Assembly: GCF_008929045.1 (NCBI RefSeq)
Contig: NZ_VFAH01000001.1
Coordinates: 496,001-560,000 of the forward strand
Reading direction: 5' to 3'
DNA length: 64,000 nucleotides
DNA from: Noviherbaspirillum aerium
GTDB taxonomy: Bacteria; Pseudomonadota; Gammaproteobacteria; Burkholderiales; Burkholderiaceae_D
In this document: positions 45,870 through 56,198 of the stretch, piece by piece
Position numbering within the stretch: the first letter of the stretch is position 1
Layout of the letters: each line of letters opens with the position of its first letter
Notes under the pieces: generated by a model
What the model was told of the DNA's origin: nothing
The model's input: the letters and a program-made list of their open reading frames with translations, nothing else
Database searches by the model: none
Position numbers and translations under genes: made by a program

Positions 45870-46416
45870 TCTGCATGATCGACGTCTCGCGCGGCCCGGC
45901 GATGAGCGCAATCGCATCGCCGGCCGCGATCTCGCCCGTCTCCACCACGCGCAGGTAGAAGCCGCTGTAGCCCGACTGCAGCATGATCTTCGCGGCGTGG
46001 CCGAAGCCCATCTTCGCATTGAACTTGTAGCAGGGATGACGCGGCTCGGTTACCTGCAGCAGCGTGCTGCCGATCCGCAGCCGGTCGCCGATCCAGACAT
46101 CGTTCTCCAGCAGGCCCTGAATGGTCAGGTTTTCCCCCATCGCACCCGGCGCCAGCGCTTCCTCGCGCTTGAGGGCCGCGGTGCGCTGCGCCAACCAGAA
46201 TGCATAGTGCTCGGACGGATAGGCGTACACCGCCTTGTTCAATCCGCCATGCACGGTGAGATCGGCCTGTTCGTCGCCGGCCAGGCCGATCCTGCCGACG
46301 GCGACAGGCCCGTCGAGCGGCTGCTTGTGAATGCCGGTGGCGACGCGCCGCATCGCGTCGGACTGGCGGACGAAGAGATCGCCGACCGTGCCGACGTTGA
46401 CGCTCAAGACTCTCAT
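45826..46416 (-). CDS. MOSC domain protein (YiiM-like)
   Basis: A 196-aa protein with a MOSC domain, the fold used by molybdenum-cofactor sulfurase C-terminal regions and by YiiM, which reduces N-hydroxylated compounds with molybdopterin. Family signatures are present: GLAGDEQADLTVHGGLNKAVYA, GAMGENLTIQG, IGDRLRIGSTLLQVTEPRHPCYKFN with the conserved Cys, and GFYLRVVETGEI. The start overlaps the MFS stop (ATGA) and GGAGG is nearby, so the two are translationally coupled. It may act on a compound moved by that transporter. Confidence 0.92.
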   Translation of the reverse strand: MRVLSVNVGTVGDLFVRQSDAMRRVATGIHKQPLDGPVAVGRIGLAGDEQADLTVHGGLNKAVYAYPSEHYAFWLAQRTAALKREEALAPGAMGENLTIQGLLENDVWIGDRLRIGSTLLQVTEPRHPCYKFNAKMGFGHAAKIMLQSGYSGFYLRVVETGEIAAGDAIALIAGPRETSIMQINERRRKGRQQDLF

Positions 46417-47576
46417 GCTGCCTCCATGGCATTGCGCCGCAGCGCCAGATTGCCGGCGAGATGGGATACGCCGATCGCGATCGCCAGCGGCGCCGCGGCG
46501 AAGTAGGACAGGGTGCCGGTGCCCTGTGTCGACACGATCAGGCCGCCGAGCAAGGCGCCGGCCGCCTGGCCGAGATAGATGGCCGACGAATTCAGCGACA
46601 CCGAGGCCGACGCCAGCTGCGGCGCCATGCCGACCAGCCGTGCCTGCTGCGAACCGTTGATGGCGAAGCAGCCCAGCCCCCACAGCAGCATCAGTGTAGT
46701 GGCCACCGGCAGCGAGCCGTGCGACAGCGGCCACAGCAGCACCGCCGCCAGCATGCAGACCATGGCAGCGATGCCGACCTGCTTCGGCCCCGCGCGATCC
46801 ATCACGCGCGCGCCGATGATGTTGCCGATCACGCCGGTGATGCCGAAACAGAGGAAGAGCAGGCTGATGACGACCGGCGTGGCATCGATCGCATCCTTGA
46901 GCACCAGCGCCATGTAGGAAAACATGGTGAACATGCCCAGCGCCTGGATGGCGGTGACCGAGATGGCCAGCAGCAGCGGCGTATCGGCGAACAGTGCCTT
47001 CCATGCGGCACTGTCCATTGGCGCAACGAACAGGCGCGCGGGAATCTGCATCCATACCGCGCCGGCGAAAAGCAATGACAGGAGACCGACCAGGGCGAGC
47101 GTCGGGCGCCAGCCGATGTGCGCGCCGAGATAGGAACCGATCGGCGTGCCGATCACGGCGGCGATCGACCAGCCGAGGAATACCAGGCCGATGGCCTTGC
47201 CGCGCATGTCGGCCGGCACCATCAGTCCGGCCGTGGCGGCCGCCTGCGCGGTGAAGATGGCGCCGCCGATGGCGGTGACGATGCGGGCGATCAGCAGGAG
47301 CTCGTACCCGGGCGCCAGCGCGGCGGCGAAATGCATGAGGGCATACAGCAGCAGTGATGCCGTCAGCAGCTTGCGGCGGTCAATGGCGCTGGTCCAGCTG
47401 GCGAGAAAGGGGCCGCTGATGCAGATCGTCATGGCAAACGCGGAAATCAGCCAGCCGATGCGCGCGGGCGATACGCCGAGGTCTGCGCTCAACTCGTTGA
47501 GCATGCCCGGCACCACCATCACACCGGTGCCGATGGCGAAGTTGCCGAGGGTAAGAGACCACAGTCTGGGTTGCAT
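46413..47576 (-). CDS. Major facilitator superfamily transporter
   Basis: A 387-aa, 12-helix transporter. The MFS motif A-like loop (SWTSAIDRRKLL) lies after helix 2, and the AraJ/YdhP-like pattern GWSIAAVIGTPIGSYLGAHIGWR and NSSAIYLGQAAGALLGG marks the DHA1 sugar or drug efflux group. It has no signal beyond its own first helix. GGAG lies 6 bases before the chosen ATG. It is first in a two-gene unit with the MOSC protein. Substrate is unknown. Confidence 0.92.
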   Translation of the reverse strand: MQPRLWSLTLGNFAIGTGVMVVPGMLNELSADLGVSPARIGWLISAFAMTICISGPFLASWTSAIDRRKLLTASLLLYALMHFAAALAPGYELLLIARIVTAIGGAIFTAQAAATAGLMVPADMRGKAIGLVFLGWSIAAVIGTPIGSYLGAHIGWRPTLALVGLLSLLFAGAVWMQIPARLFVAPMDSAAWKALFADTPLLLAISVTAIQALGMFTMFSYMALVLKDAIDATPVVISLLFLCFGITGVIGNIIGARVMDRAGPKQVGIAAMVCMLAAVLLWPLSHGSLPVATTLMLLWGLGCFAINGSQQARLVGMAPQLASASVSLNSSAIYLGQAAGALLGGLIVSTQGTGTLSYFAAAPLAIAIGVSHLAGNLALRRNAMEAA

Positions 47577-47681
47577 GGAGGCTCCGCGAAGTGAGGCTCC
47601 AGTGTAGCGAAAGGCGCACGGTCGTGCTGAAACACCCGGCGACGCCGGCGGCGGCATGAACTCCGCAGGCTCGGTCTTGCT

Positions 47682-48119
47682 TCAGCGCTCGCCGCGAATG
47701 TAGTGCTCGAGCTGCTCGATGATGAATTGCTGTTCCGAAATGATGTCCTTGACCAGATCGCCGATGGAGATCAGTCCGGCCAGCTTGCCGTTGTCGATGA
47801 CGGGCAGATGGCGCAGCCGGTTCTCGGTCATCAGGGCCATGCATTGCTCGTTGGTGGTATCGGGACGCACATACATGACCTCGGTAGTCATGATGTCGCG
47901 CACCGGCGTTTCGGTGGCGGTCCTGCCCCTGAGCACCACCTTGCGCGCATAGTCGCGCTCGGTGACGATGCCGACAATGTTGTCCCTTTCCATCACCAGC
48001 AGCGCGCCGATGCCTCTTTCCGCCATCAGCTTGATCGCATCGATCACCTTGGCATCCGGCGCGATCGTATACACCCTGTTGTCCTGCTTGGTCTTGAGAA
48101 TCTGTGCAACGCAATGCAT
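47682..48119 (-). CDS. CBS-domain pair protein
   Basis: A 145-aa protein consisting of two CBS repeats: first VIDAIKLMAERGIGALLVMERDNIVGIVTERDYARKVVLRG, second QCMALMTENRLRHLPVIDNGKLAGLISIGDLV. Such stand-alone Bateman modules bind adenine nucleotides and modulate other proteins. The C-terminal helix EQQFIIEQLEHYIRG is common in this subfamily. CAGGAG lies 6 bases before the ATG, which excludes the longer upstream frame. Confidence 0.95.
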   Translation of the reverse strand: MHCVAQILKTKQDNRVYTIAPDAKVIDAIKLMAERGIGALLVMERDNIVGIVTERDYARKVVLRGRTATETPVRDIMTTEVMYVRPDTTNEQCMALMTENRLRHLPVIDNGKLAGLISIGDLVKDIISEQQFIIEQLEHYIRGER

Positions 48120-48256
48120 GGCGATCTCCTGAACGTGTCGGTCAATCCATTCTAGGCAATGCCGCGCGCGGATTTGTTGACATCGGATAGACAATGCGAG
48201 CTTGCCGTGTGCGCCGACGCCTTGCATTTCGCTGCGAGAAACTTCTTGCCTTTATG

Positions 48257-48479
48257 TTGATCGCTTGGCATGATCAATTCCATGCCCGCCTCACGCCTCT
48301 TTTCGATGAATCCCGTTTCCGTACCGTCCACCGGTACGGCGGCACTTCATTGCGGCGCATGCATTTCCCTGCTGTCCTGTCCTTCCATTTCCTCCAAGCG
48401 AATTACTCGGGGCCATTGAGCTGCGGCGCGTCCGGTGCTCGGTGTCCCTGAACCAGTTCATCTGCGTCGTCTGACGCAG
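48257..48479. promoter_or_regulatory. Structured upstream region of the DUF2917 gene
   Basis: In the ~400-bp gap before the gene three dyads are seen: TTGATC-N9-GATCAA (48257-48277, operator-like), CCGTACCG-TCCAC-CGGTACGG (48319-48339) and CTGCGTC-GTCT-GACGCAG (48462-48479), the last just 39 bases before the ATG. They could fold the leader mRNA. No clear -35/-10 pair stands out. Confidence 0.4.
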
Positions 48480-48517
48480 GGTCCCGTTTCCCTTTTATTG
48501 CTTATGGAGTAAAGATC

Positions 48518-48937
48518 ATGCCCACATGGTGGACAGGAGGGCGCTCGTCCGCGCTTTCATCAGACCCGGTCAATGCAACCGCTTGTGCAACACTGAACCC
48601 GGCGCATCTGCGGCGGATGCTGTCATCCGCGCATGTCGACTGCCAACTCGAAGAAAACAAGCCGGTGCGCCTTCGCCATGCGTCCGGCTTGCAGCTGACA
48701 TGCGTCGAAGGCATTGCATGGATCACCTTTCACGGCGAACAGGAAGATCTGATGCTGCACGCGGGCCACGCCACCGTGGTGCCGAACGGCGGCCTGGTTC
48801 TGATGGAGGCGGTCGGACAGGCGAGGCTCCGGCTTGCGCTTGAACCCGGCGTCATGCGGAACCGCGCCGGCAATCCGCTCGACGCGGTCATGCAGCGGCT
48901 TCCATCCCTGCTGTTCAGGCGAGCGCTTCCGGATTGA
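48518..48937 (+). CDS. DUF2917 family protein
   Basis: A 139-aa soluble protein. The C-terminal part (LQLTCVEGIAWITFHGEQEDLMLHAGHATVVPNGGLVLMEAVGQARLRL) is the beta-rich DUF2917 domain, common in Burkholderiales and without known function; it resembles a small cupin-like sheet. The first ~50 residues are variable. GGAG lies 8 bases before the ATG. The last 23 bases overlap the end of the convergent dehydrogenase gene. Confidence 0.85.
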   Translation: MPTWWTGGRSSALSSDPVNATACATLNPAHLRRMLSSAHVDCQLEENKPVRLRHASGLQLTCVEGIAWITFHGEQEDLMLHAGHATVVPNGGLVLMEAVGQARLRLALEPGVMRNRAGNPLDAVMQRLPSLLFRRALPD

Positions 48938-49901
48938 GCACGTTCTTCGGCGTGCCGTTGGCGAAGTCGACGATGTTGCGGAATGCCGCGCCGAAGTAAA
49001 GCTCGTAACTGTCCTTTTCCACATAGCCGAGATGCGGCGTGGCCAGCACGTTGGCATAGCGCAGCAGCGGCGAGTCGGACGGCAGCGGCTCGGTTTCGAA
49101 GACGTCGAGCGCGGCGAAGCCGGGATGGCCGGCGCGCAAGGCGGCATCGAGCGCGCCTTCCGCCACCAGTTCGGCGCGGCTGGTATTAACGAACAGGGCG
49201 GAGCGCTTCATCCGCATCAAATCATCGCCGGTGACGATGCCGCGCGTCGCATCGTTGAGCCGCAGGTGCAGCGACAGCACATCGGCCTGCTCGAAGAAGG
49301 CTTCGCGCGATGCGGCGGCTTCGAAACCGTCGCGCGCGGCGGCGTCGCGGCTGGCGTCGCGGCCCCAGACGATGACCCGCATGCCGAATGCCTTGCCATA
49401 GCCCGCCACCATTTTGCCGATGCGGCCGTAACCCCAGACCGCCAGCGTGCGTCCCTTGAGCACCGTGCCCAAGGTATTGAGCTCCGGCGTCACCGATGCG
49501 GTTTGCCACAAGCCGTCGCGCAGGTTGGCCGCGTACTGGGGAATCTTGCGCGAGGACGCCATGATCAGCGCCCATGCCAGCTCGGCCGGCGCGGTCGGAT
49601 CGCCGACGCCTTCGACGATGGCGATCCGGCGCTCGCTGGCGGCCGCGACGTCTACATGGCCGCTGACCTTGCCGGTTTGGGAAATCAGCTTCAGATTGGG
49701 CAGCCTGGAGAGCAGGGCTCGCGTGATCGCGGTTCTTTCGCGTATCAGCACCAGCGCCTCGAACTCCGCTAGACGTATCGCAAGCTGGCCGATGCCGCGC
49801 GCGCTATTGTTGAAGACCTTGACTTCATGACCGTCGAGTAATCGGAAACAGTCGAGCTGGCGGACGCAGTCCTGGTAGTCGTCGAGAATGGCAATTTTCA
49901 T
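48915..49901 (-). CDS. D-2-hydroxyacid dehydrogenase (NAD-dependent)
   Basis: A 328-aa oxidoreductase of the D-isomer-specific 2-hydroxyacid dehydrogenase family. The NAD-binding domain has VWGYGRIGKMVAGYGKAFGM (GxGxxG type, ~155-175); catalytic Arg is in LFVNTSRAELVAEGALD (~240), Glu in FETEPLP and His in NVLATPHLGYVEKDSYE. The N-terminal catalytic subdomain is complete. It may act as a glyoxylate/hydroxypyruvate or 3-phosphoglycerate-type dehydrogenase; the substrate is not predictable. The 3' end overlaps the convergent DUF2917 gene by 23 bp. Confidence 0.92.
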   Translation of the reverse strand: MKIAILDDYQDCVRQLDCFRLLDGHEVKVFNNSARGIGQLAIRLAEFEALVLIRERTAITRALLSRLPNLKLISQTGKVSGHVDVAAASERRIAIVEGVGDPTAPAELAWALIMASSRKIPQYAANLRDGLWQTASVTPELNTLGTVLKGRTLAVWGYGRIGKMVAGYGKAFGMRVIVWGRDASRDAAARDGFEAAASREAFFEQADVLSLHLRLNDATRGIVTGDDLMRMKRSALFVNTSRAELVAEGALDAALRAGHPGFAALDVFETEPLPSDSPLLRYANVLATPHLGYVEKDSYELYFGAAFRNIVDFANGTPKNVLNPEALA

Positions 49902-50014
49902 GTTTGTTTTACAATTTTTTAACAGATTCGTAAGAAAAATACGACTATGCGGAAAATCGATAAATCCTTACTACAAAACTCAACAATTTTTCCTACATTT
50001 TTGTTGTAAATCAT

Positions 50015-50043
50015 TGAGCACGGGTATCCCGGCGTGTACAATC
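50015..50043 (+). promoter_or_regulatory. Promoter of pckG
   Basis: TTGAGC (50015-50020), a 17-bp spacer and TACAAT (50038-50043) form a good sigma70 promoter, predicting a start near 50050 and a leader of about 205 nt before pckG. The 100 bp further upstream are strongly AT-rich, as in UP elements. Confidence 0.65.
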
Positions 50044-50254
50044 GGCTCCTATTTTTCGCTTTGTCAACGACATTGTGAACCCACCAGCCCGTTTGATTAT
50101 TCCATTTTTCGGGCCGTTGCGCGGTCATGACATGATCGCCTCCGACAAGACCGCCGTACCGCTGGCATGCTTCGCCAGCCGAGCCAAAAGCTGACGACGA
50201 TCCTGCCGTGCCGGGACAAGACAGAATTCTTTATTGGCATTGGAGGAAGTACTT

Positions 50255-52111
<1,857 letters not shown>

Positions 52112-52153
52112 TGCCCGATCGCTGATCATCGGCTTCACTTTCCGCTCTACAAG

Positions 52154-52182
52154 AAAGGCACCGCAAGGTGCCTTTTTCTTTT
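52154..52182 (+). terminator. Intrinsic terminator after pckG
   Basis: AAAGGCACC-GCAA-GGTGCCTTT followed by a T-rich stretch, 43 bases past the stop. The further ~480 bp up to the DUF808 gene hold no supported gene; the short frames there lack ribosome binding sites. Confidence 0.9.
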
Positions 52183-52664
52183 GCTGCGCCGCGTTGACCA
52201 TGGGAAGCATGACGGCGCGGCCGCACCGGGCAGTCACATTTCTTGCATGGTCGGATCCGAGGCAATACCGCACTGGACCGTGCCGAAGGCAGCGCGCTGC
52301 GTCGGCTGCCGGAAGATGCATGGCGGGCTTGGGTTGACGGTCATGGACAAGCCTTCCGGCATGGACGACAGGGCTGGCATGTGCGGGCTGGCAAAAAGCT
52401 TGCTGTACCGGGCGGAGTGGTTAAAAATACAATGCCTTGTTTTCAGGCATGAATGAATCGCATGCATTGAGCAGTGACTGCCAGAGGGGCATTCTCCGTG
52501 CATGACACGCTTGAACTCCCCGACTATGCCCGCCAGCGCAAGGCCGCAGGTTTTTCCTTATTACGAAGACTTTGAAAAACTTGCCCGATTTTCAGCAAAA
52601 GTCGTGTCCGGCGGTGTTTTCATCAACATGAATTATCGATACGCATACAAAAAAGGATTCCACC

Positions 52665-53603
52665 ATGGCCGCAAGCTTGCTCACCCTGCTCGATGACATC
52701 ACCCTGTTGGCGGATGATATTGCCGTCATGTCGAAAGTCGCCGCGAAGAAAACCGCGGGCGTGCTGGGGGATGACATCGCGTTGAACGCGAACCAGGTGA
52801 CAGGCTTTGCGCCAAGCCGCGAGCTGCCGGTTGTCTGGTCGGTTGCCAAGGGATCGGCAATCAACAAGGCGATCCTGGTTCCGATCGCGCTCTTGCTGGT
52901 TGCCTTCGCACCCTGGTCATTGACGCCGCTGCTGATGATAGGCGGCGCTTTTCTGTGCTTTGAAGGCGTGGAAAAAGTCTTTCACAAGCTGCTGCATTCC
53001 AAGGAAGAAGACAAGGCACACCACACCGAACTGGTGAATCATGTCCAGCTGTCGCCGGAGCAACTGCTTGCCGCGGAAAAGGAAAAAATCAAGGGCGCAG
53101 TGAGGACGGATTTCATCCTGAGCGCGGAAATCGTCGCGATTTCCCTGGGCACCATGCAGGGCGCCCCGTTCATGACCCAGGCCACCGTGCTGGTGGCCAT
53201 TTCCATTCTCTTCACGGTCGGGGTGTATCTTGTGGTCGCCGGCGTGGTCAAGCTGGACGATCTGGGCATCTACCTCAGTTCCGGCGTCAGCAAGGCCCGG
53301 CAAGGCATGGGACGTTTCATCCTGTGGGTGACGCCCTATCTGATGAAAACCCTGTCCATCGTCGGCACCGCCGCCATGTTCCTTGTCGGCGGCGGCATCA
53401 TCGCTCACGGCTTTCCGTTCCTGCATCACTTTGTGGAAAACGCCGAGCACAAGGCACAGGCGCTTCCCACGGTCGGCAGCATCCTCGCATTCGGCACGCC
53501 GCTGCTGATCAACATGCTGATCGGCCTGGTGGTCGGCTCGATCGTTCTCGGGCTTGTTCACCTGTACAAGAAGGCATTCAGGAAAGGGGCGGTTGCCCAT
53601 TGA
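52665..53603 (+). CDS. DUF808 family membrane protein (YedI-like)
   Basis: A 312-aa inner-membrane protein with six or more hydrophobic helices. The N-terminal soluble helix pair LLTLLDDITLLADDIAVMSKVAAKKTAGVLGDD is the DUF808 signature; the hydrophobic part begins at ~65 (AILVPIALLLVAFAPWS). A charged loop FHKLLHSKEEDKAHHTEL lies between helices. Function is unknown; E. coli YedI belongs to this family. AAAGGA lies 7 bases before the ATG. It is monocistronic. Confidence 0.92.
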   Translation: MAASLLTLLDDITLLADDIAVMSKVAAKKTAGVLGDDIALNANQVTGFAPSRELPVVWSVAKGSAINKAILVPIALLLVAFAPWSLTPLLMIGGAFLCFEGVEKVFHKLLHSKEEDKAHHTELVNHVQLSPEQLLAAEKEKIKGAVRTDFILSAEIVAISLGTMQGAPFMTQATVLVAISILFTVGVYLVVAGVVKLDDLGIYLSSGVSKARQGMGRFILWVTPYLMKTLSIVGTAAMFLVGGGIIAHGFPFLHHFVENAEHKAQALPTVGSILAFGTPLLINMLIGLVVGSIVLGLVHLYKKAFRKGAVAH

Positions 53604-53636
53604 GCATGGAGCGCCGCGGGCGGAACGCAGGCCTGC

Positions 53637-54542
53637 TCAGTCCGCTCCCGCCTCGACCCGCTGCAGTATCCAGTCATACAGGATGCCGACCTCGGCACGC
53701 CCGGCTCCGGGAGCCCGCACCAGCCAGTAGGCGTAATCGCTGACGCCGGCATCGGCGCCGGGATGCGCAACCAGACGGCCGTCCCTGAGCATCGGCCTGA
53801 CCAGCGCAAGCCGGCCGAGCGCCACGCCATGTCCGTCCAGTGCGGCCTGTATCACCTGGTCGTACTGGTTGAAATGCAGGAAGCGGCGCGGCCTCGCATC
53901 GGACAGGCCCTTGGTGCCCAGCCAGTCCGACCAGCGGAGCCACGGCCGGCCGCGCTCATCCCATTCCAGCAACACCTGCTGCAGCAGCGCCTCGTCGCTG
54001 GCGAATGCCTTCTGCGCAAGCGCCGGATGCGCAACCGGCACCACCTGTTCATGGAACAGTCTCACCGCACCGGCCGGCGCCTGCGCCTGCCGGCAATAGC
54101 GGATTGCCAGGTCGATGCCTTCCTGAACGAGATCGAGCACGCTGTTATGCGCGGCGACCCGCACGTCGATCCCGGGATGCGTGCTCTGGAAAGCGCCGAG
54201 CCAGGGAAGAATCCACAGCGAGGTCACACCGATGCTGGCGGTGATCGTCACCGGCCGGGGCCGTGATCCGCCGCGCACCGACTCGGAAAATTCGCCGATG
54301 CGGTCCAGCCAGGGGGAAGCCATTTCGAACAATTGCTCGCCGACTTGCGTGAGCGCGATGGCGCGGTGCTTGCGCACCAGGAGCGGCGTGCCGAAATGCG
54401 CCTCCAGCGCCTGTACCTGCCGGCTCAGTGCCGACTGGGTAAGGCAGAGATCCTGCGCCGCGAGCGTGATGCTCATGCGGCGCGCCACCGCGACGAAACC
54501 GCGCAGGGCGTCCAGCGGGGGCAGGGCGAGGAGCTTGCTCAT
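53637..54542 (-). CDS. LysR-family regulator (GcvA-like)
   Basis: A 301-aa regulator. The helix-turn-helix is DALRGFVAVARRMSITLAAQDLCLTQSALSRQVQALEAHFGTPLLVR, matching the GcvA/AmpR subgroup (the Ser/Thr-rich recognition helix). The effector domain has LDLVQEGIDLAIRYC. It is divergent from the CmcJ-like gene with a perfect 9-bp inverted repeat between them, so it likely controls the CmcJ-isomerase pair. Confidence 0.92.
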   Translation of the reverse strand: MSKLLALPPLDALRGFVAVARRMSITLAAQDLCLTQSALSRQVQALEAHFGTPLLVRKHRAIALTQVGEQLFEMASPWLDRIGEFSESVRGGSRPRPVTITASIGVTSLWILPWLGAFQSTHPGIDVRVAAHNSVLDLVQEGIDLAIRYCRQAQAPAGAVRLFHEQVVPVAHPALAQKAFASDEALLQQVLLEWDERGRPWLRWSDWLGTKGLSDARPRRFLHFNQYDQVIQAALDGHGVALGRLALVRPMLRDGRLVAHPGADAGVSDYAYWLVRAPGAGRAEVGILYDWILQRVEAGAD

Positions 54543-54560
54543 GGAAGGCCTTCATGGTTT

Positions 54561-54590
54561 TGCATGCCTGTGGCGCATGCGAGGCATGCA
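54561..54590. promoter_or_regulatory. Inverted repeat TGCATGCCT-N12-AGGCATGCA
   Basis: A perfect 9-bp dyad with a 12-bp spacer, located 19-48 bp upstream of the LysR ATG in the divergent gap. Size and place fit an operator of the adjacent LysR protein. Confidence 0.6.
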
Positions 54591-54708
54591 TAAATTGCGC
54601 TTGAGGCGGCACACACGTTAGATACACTGGAGATGTCTGCAGTGATTCTATCGCATGAAATTCTGTCATGCGACGAGCTGCACCATGCCATCGGAAACAG
54701 GAGGCAAC

Positions 54709-55557
54709 ATGAATGCCCATGCAGCGCAAATGCAGCAGCATGCCTTTGTCACGGGAAACCTCGGCTATCTCGCGCCGTCGCAGGACAAGCCCTACCAGTA
54801 CATGACGCCGCCGCCGGCCGGCGCTGCCTGGCACAACACCGATTACGAGCAGCGCGCCTGCCGCATCGTCAATGCCCGGCGGGTGGCGGCATCGCTGTCT
54901 CTGGAAGACAATGGCTTCGAATTGCTCGACTGCCCGAGCAAGGTCGCGGACTTCAATGACGCTGCGCAGGTGCAGGGAGTCTATTACCGAGAACTGGAAC
55001 AGCTCGCGCTCGAGCTTACCGGCGGCCTGCATGCGCTGGTATTCGATCATCAGTTGCGGCAGCGCGAAGCGGGCCGGACGGCACTGGGCTTCGGCCGCGA
55101 AGCCGCCTTGCCGACGCCCACGGCGCTGGGGCGCGTGCATAACGACTACACCGAATCGTCGGGTCCGCGCCGCCTGCGGCAGCTGATGCCGGAAATGGCG
55201 CAGGACCATCCCTTCCTGATCCTGAATTTCTGGCGGCCGGTGGCGCATGCCGCCATCGATACGCCGCTGGCACTGTGCGACGCGCGCAGTTTCGCGATGC
55301 AGGATTGGGCATGTGCGGACCTGATCTATCCGGACCGCAAGGGAGAAATCTATCTCGGCCGATATGCGGACGGCCATCGCTGGTACTACTATCCGGCCAT
55401 GACGCCGGAAGACATGCTGGTCTTCGTGTCCTTCGATTCTCGCCTCGACAGCACGGCGCGCATGACGCCGCACTGCGCCTTCGACGATCCGCTGGCGCCG
55501 GAGGATGCGCCGCCGCGGCGCAGCATCGAGGCACGCTGCCTGGTGATACTGGACTAG
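54709..55557 (+). CDS. CmcJ/NvfI-like oxidoreductase
   Basis: A 282-aa protein resembling the CmcJ/NvfI group. An HxD motif in GRVHNDYTESSG (~145) and a later conserved His (RMTPHCAFDDP, ~255) could bind iron, as in non-haem Fe(II)-dependent oxygenases. The conserved text FLILNFWRPVAHAAIDTPLALCD and LGRYADGHRWYYYPAMTPEDMLVF is typical. CmcJ takes part in cephamycin 7-methoxylation, and relatives occur in fungal and bacterial secondary metabolism; the substrate here is unknown. AGGAGG lies 4 bases before the ATG. The downstream isomerase starts 2 bases after the stop. Confidence 0.82.
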   Translation: MNAHAAQMQQHAFVTGNLGYLAPSQDKPYQYMTPPPAGAAWHNTDYEQRACRIVNARRVAASLSLEDNGFELLDCPSKVADFNDAAQVQGVYYRELEQLALELTGGLHALVFDHQLRQREAGRTALGFGREAALPTPTALGRVHNDYTESSGPRRLRQLMPEMAQDHPFLILNFWRPVAHAAIDTPLALCDARSFAMQDWACADLIYPDRKGEIYLGRYADGHRWYYYPAMTPEDMLVFVSFDSRLDSTARMTPHCAFDDPLAPEDAPPRRSIEARCLVILD

Positions 55558-55559
55558 CC

Positions 55560-56198
55560 ATGAATACCACCGTACCCGATGCCGCCGCGCAAAAGCCCTC
55601 GATCGAATTCTGGTTCGAGTTCGGCAGCAACTACAGCTATCTGAGCGTGATGCGCATCGAAGCGCTGGCACGCAATGCCGGCGTCGATATCGCATGGCGG
55701 CCTTTCCTGCTGGGGCCGATCTTTCGCGACTTCGGCTGGAGCAGCTCGCCGTTCGTGCTGCAGGAAGAGAAGGGCCGCTATGTGTGGCGCGACATGGCGA
55801 GGCAGGCGGCAAAGCATGGACTGCCGTTCAACAAGCCGAGCCGCTTTCCGCGTTCGGCGGTGCTGCCGCTGCGCGTAGCCCTGCTCGGCACGCAGCAAGA
55901 GTGGCTGCCGGCCTTCTGCCGCGCCGTGATGCGGCAGAACTGGGTCGATGACATGGAGATCGACTCCGTCGCGAGCGTCAGGCTCGCGCTGCAGCCGCTG
56001 GTCGGCGATCCGGACGGCATCATCCATGATGCCCAGGGCGAGGACAACAAGCTTGCCCTGCGCCGCCAGACCGAACAAGCACGGCGGCGCGGCATCTTCG
56101 GTGCGCCGACTTTCTTCGTGGGCGAAGAGATGTTCTGGGGCGACGACCGGCTCGATGATGCGATCGCCTGCGCGCAAGGAAAGCTTGCGCCTTACTGA
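55560..56198 (+). CDS. 2-hydroxychromene-2-carboxylate isomerase family (DsbA fold)
   Basis: A 212-aa thioredoxin/DsbA-fold protein of the GST-kappa/NahD type. The N terminus has the family active-site region FWFEFGSNYSYLSVMRIEAL (Ser in place of Cys, as in HCCA isomerase) and the C-terminal GAPTFFVGEEMFWGDDRL contains the cis-Pro glutathione loop. In naphthalene degradation this enzyme isomerises 2-hydroxychromene-2-carboxylate; relatives are GSH-dependent isomerases of other substrates. It starts 2 bases after the CmcJ-like gene. Its end overlaps the convergent oxidoreductase gene by 7 bp. Confidence 0.9.
   Translation: MNTTVPDAAAQKPSIEFWFEFGSNYSYLSVMRIEALARNAGVDIAWRPFLLGPIFRDFGWSSSPFVLQEEKGRYVWRDMARQAAKHGLPFNKPSRFPRSAVLPLRVALLGTQQEWLPAFCRAVMRQNWVDDMEIDSVASVRLALQPLVGDPDGIIHDAQGEDNKLALRRQTEQARRRGIFGAPTFFVGEEMFWGDDRLDDAIACAQGKLAPY

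Noticed and set aside
52181-52456. Several short frames in the gap after pckG
   Set aside because: No ribosome binding site, overlapping one another in different frames, and no recognisable product.
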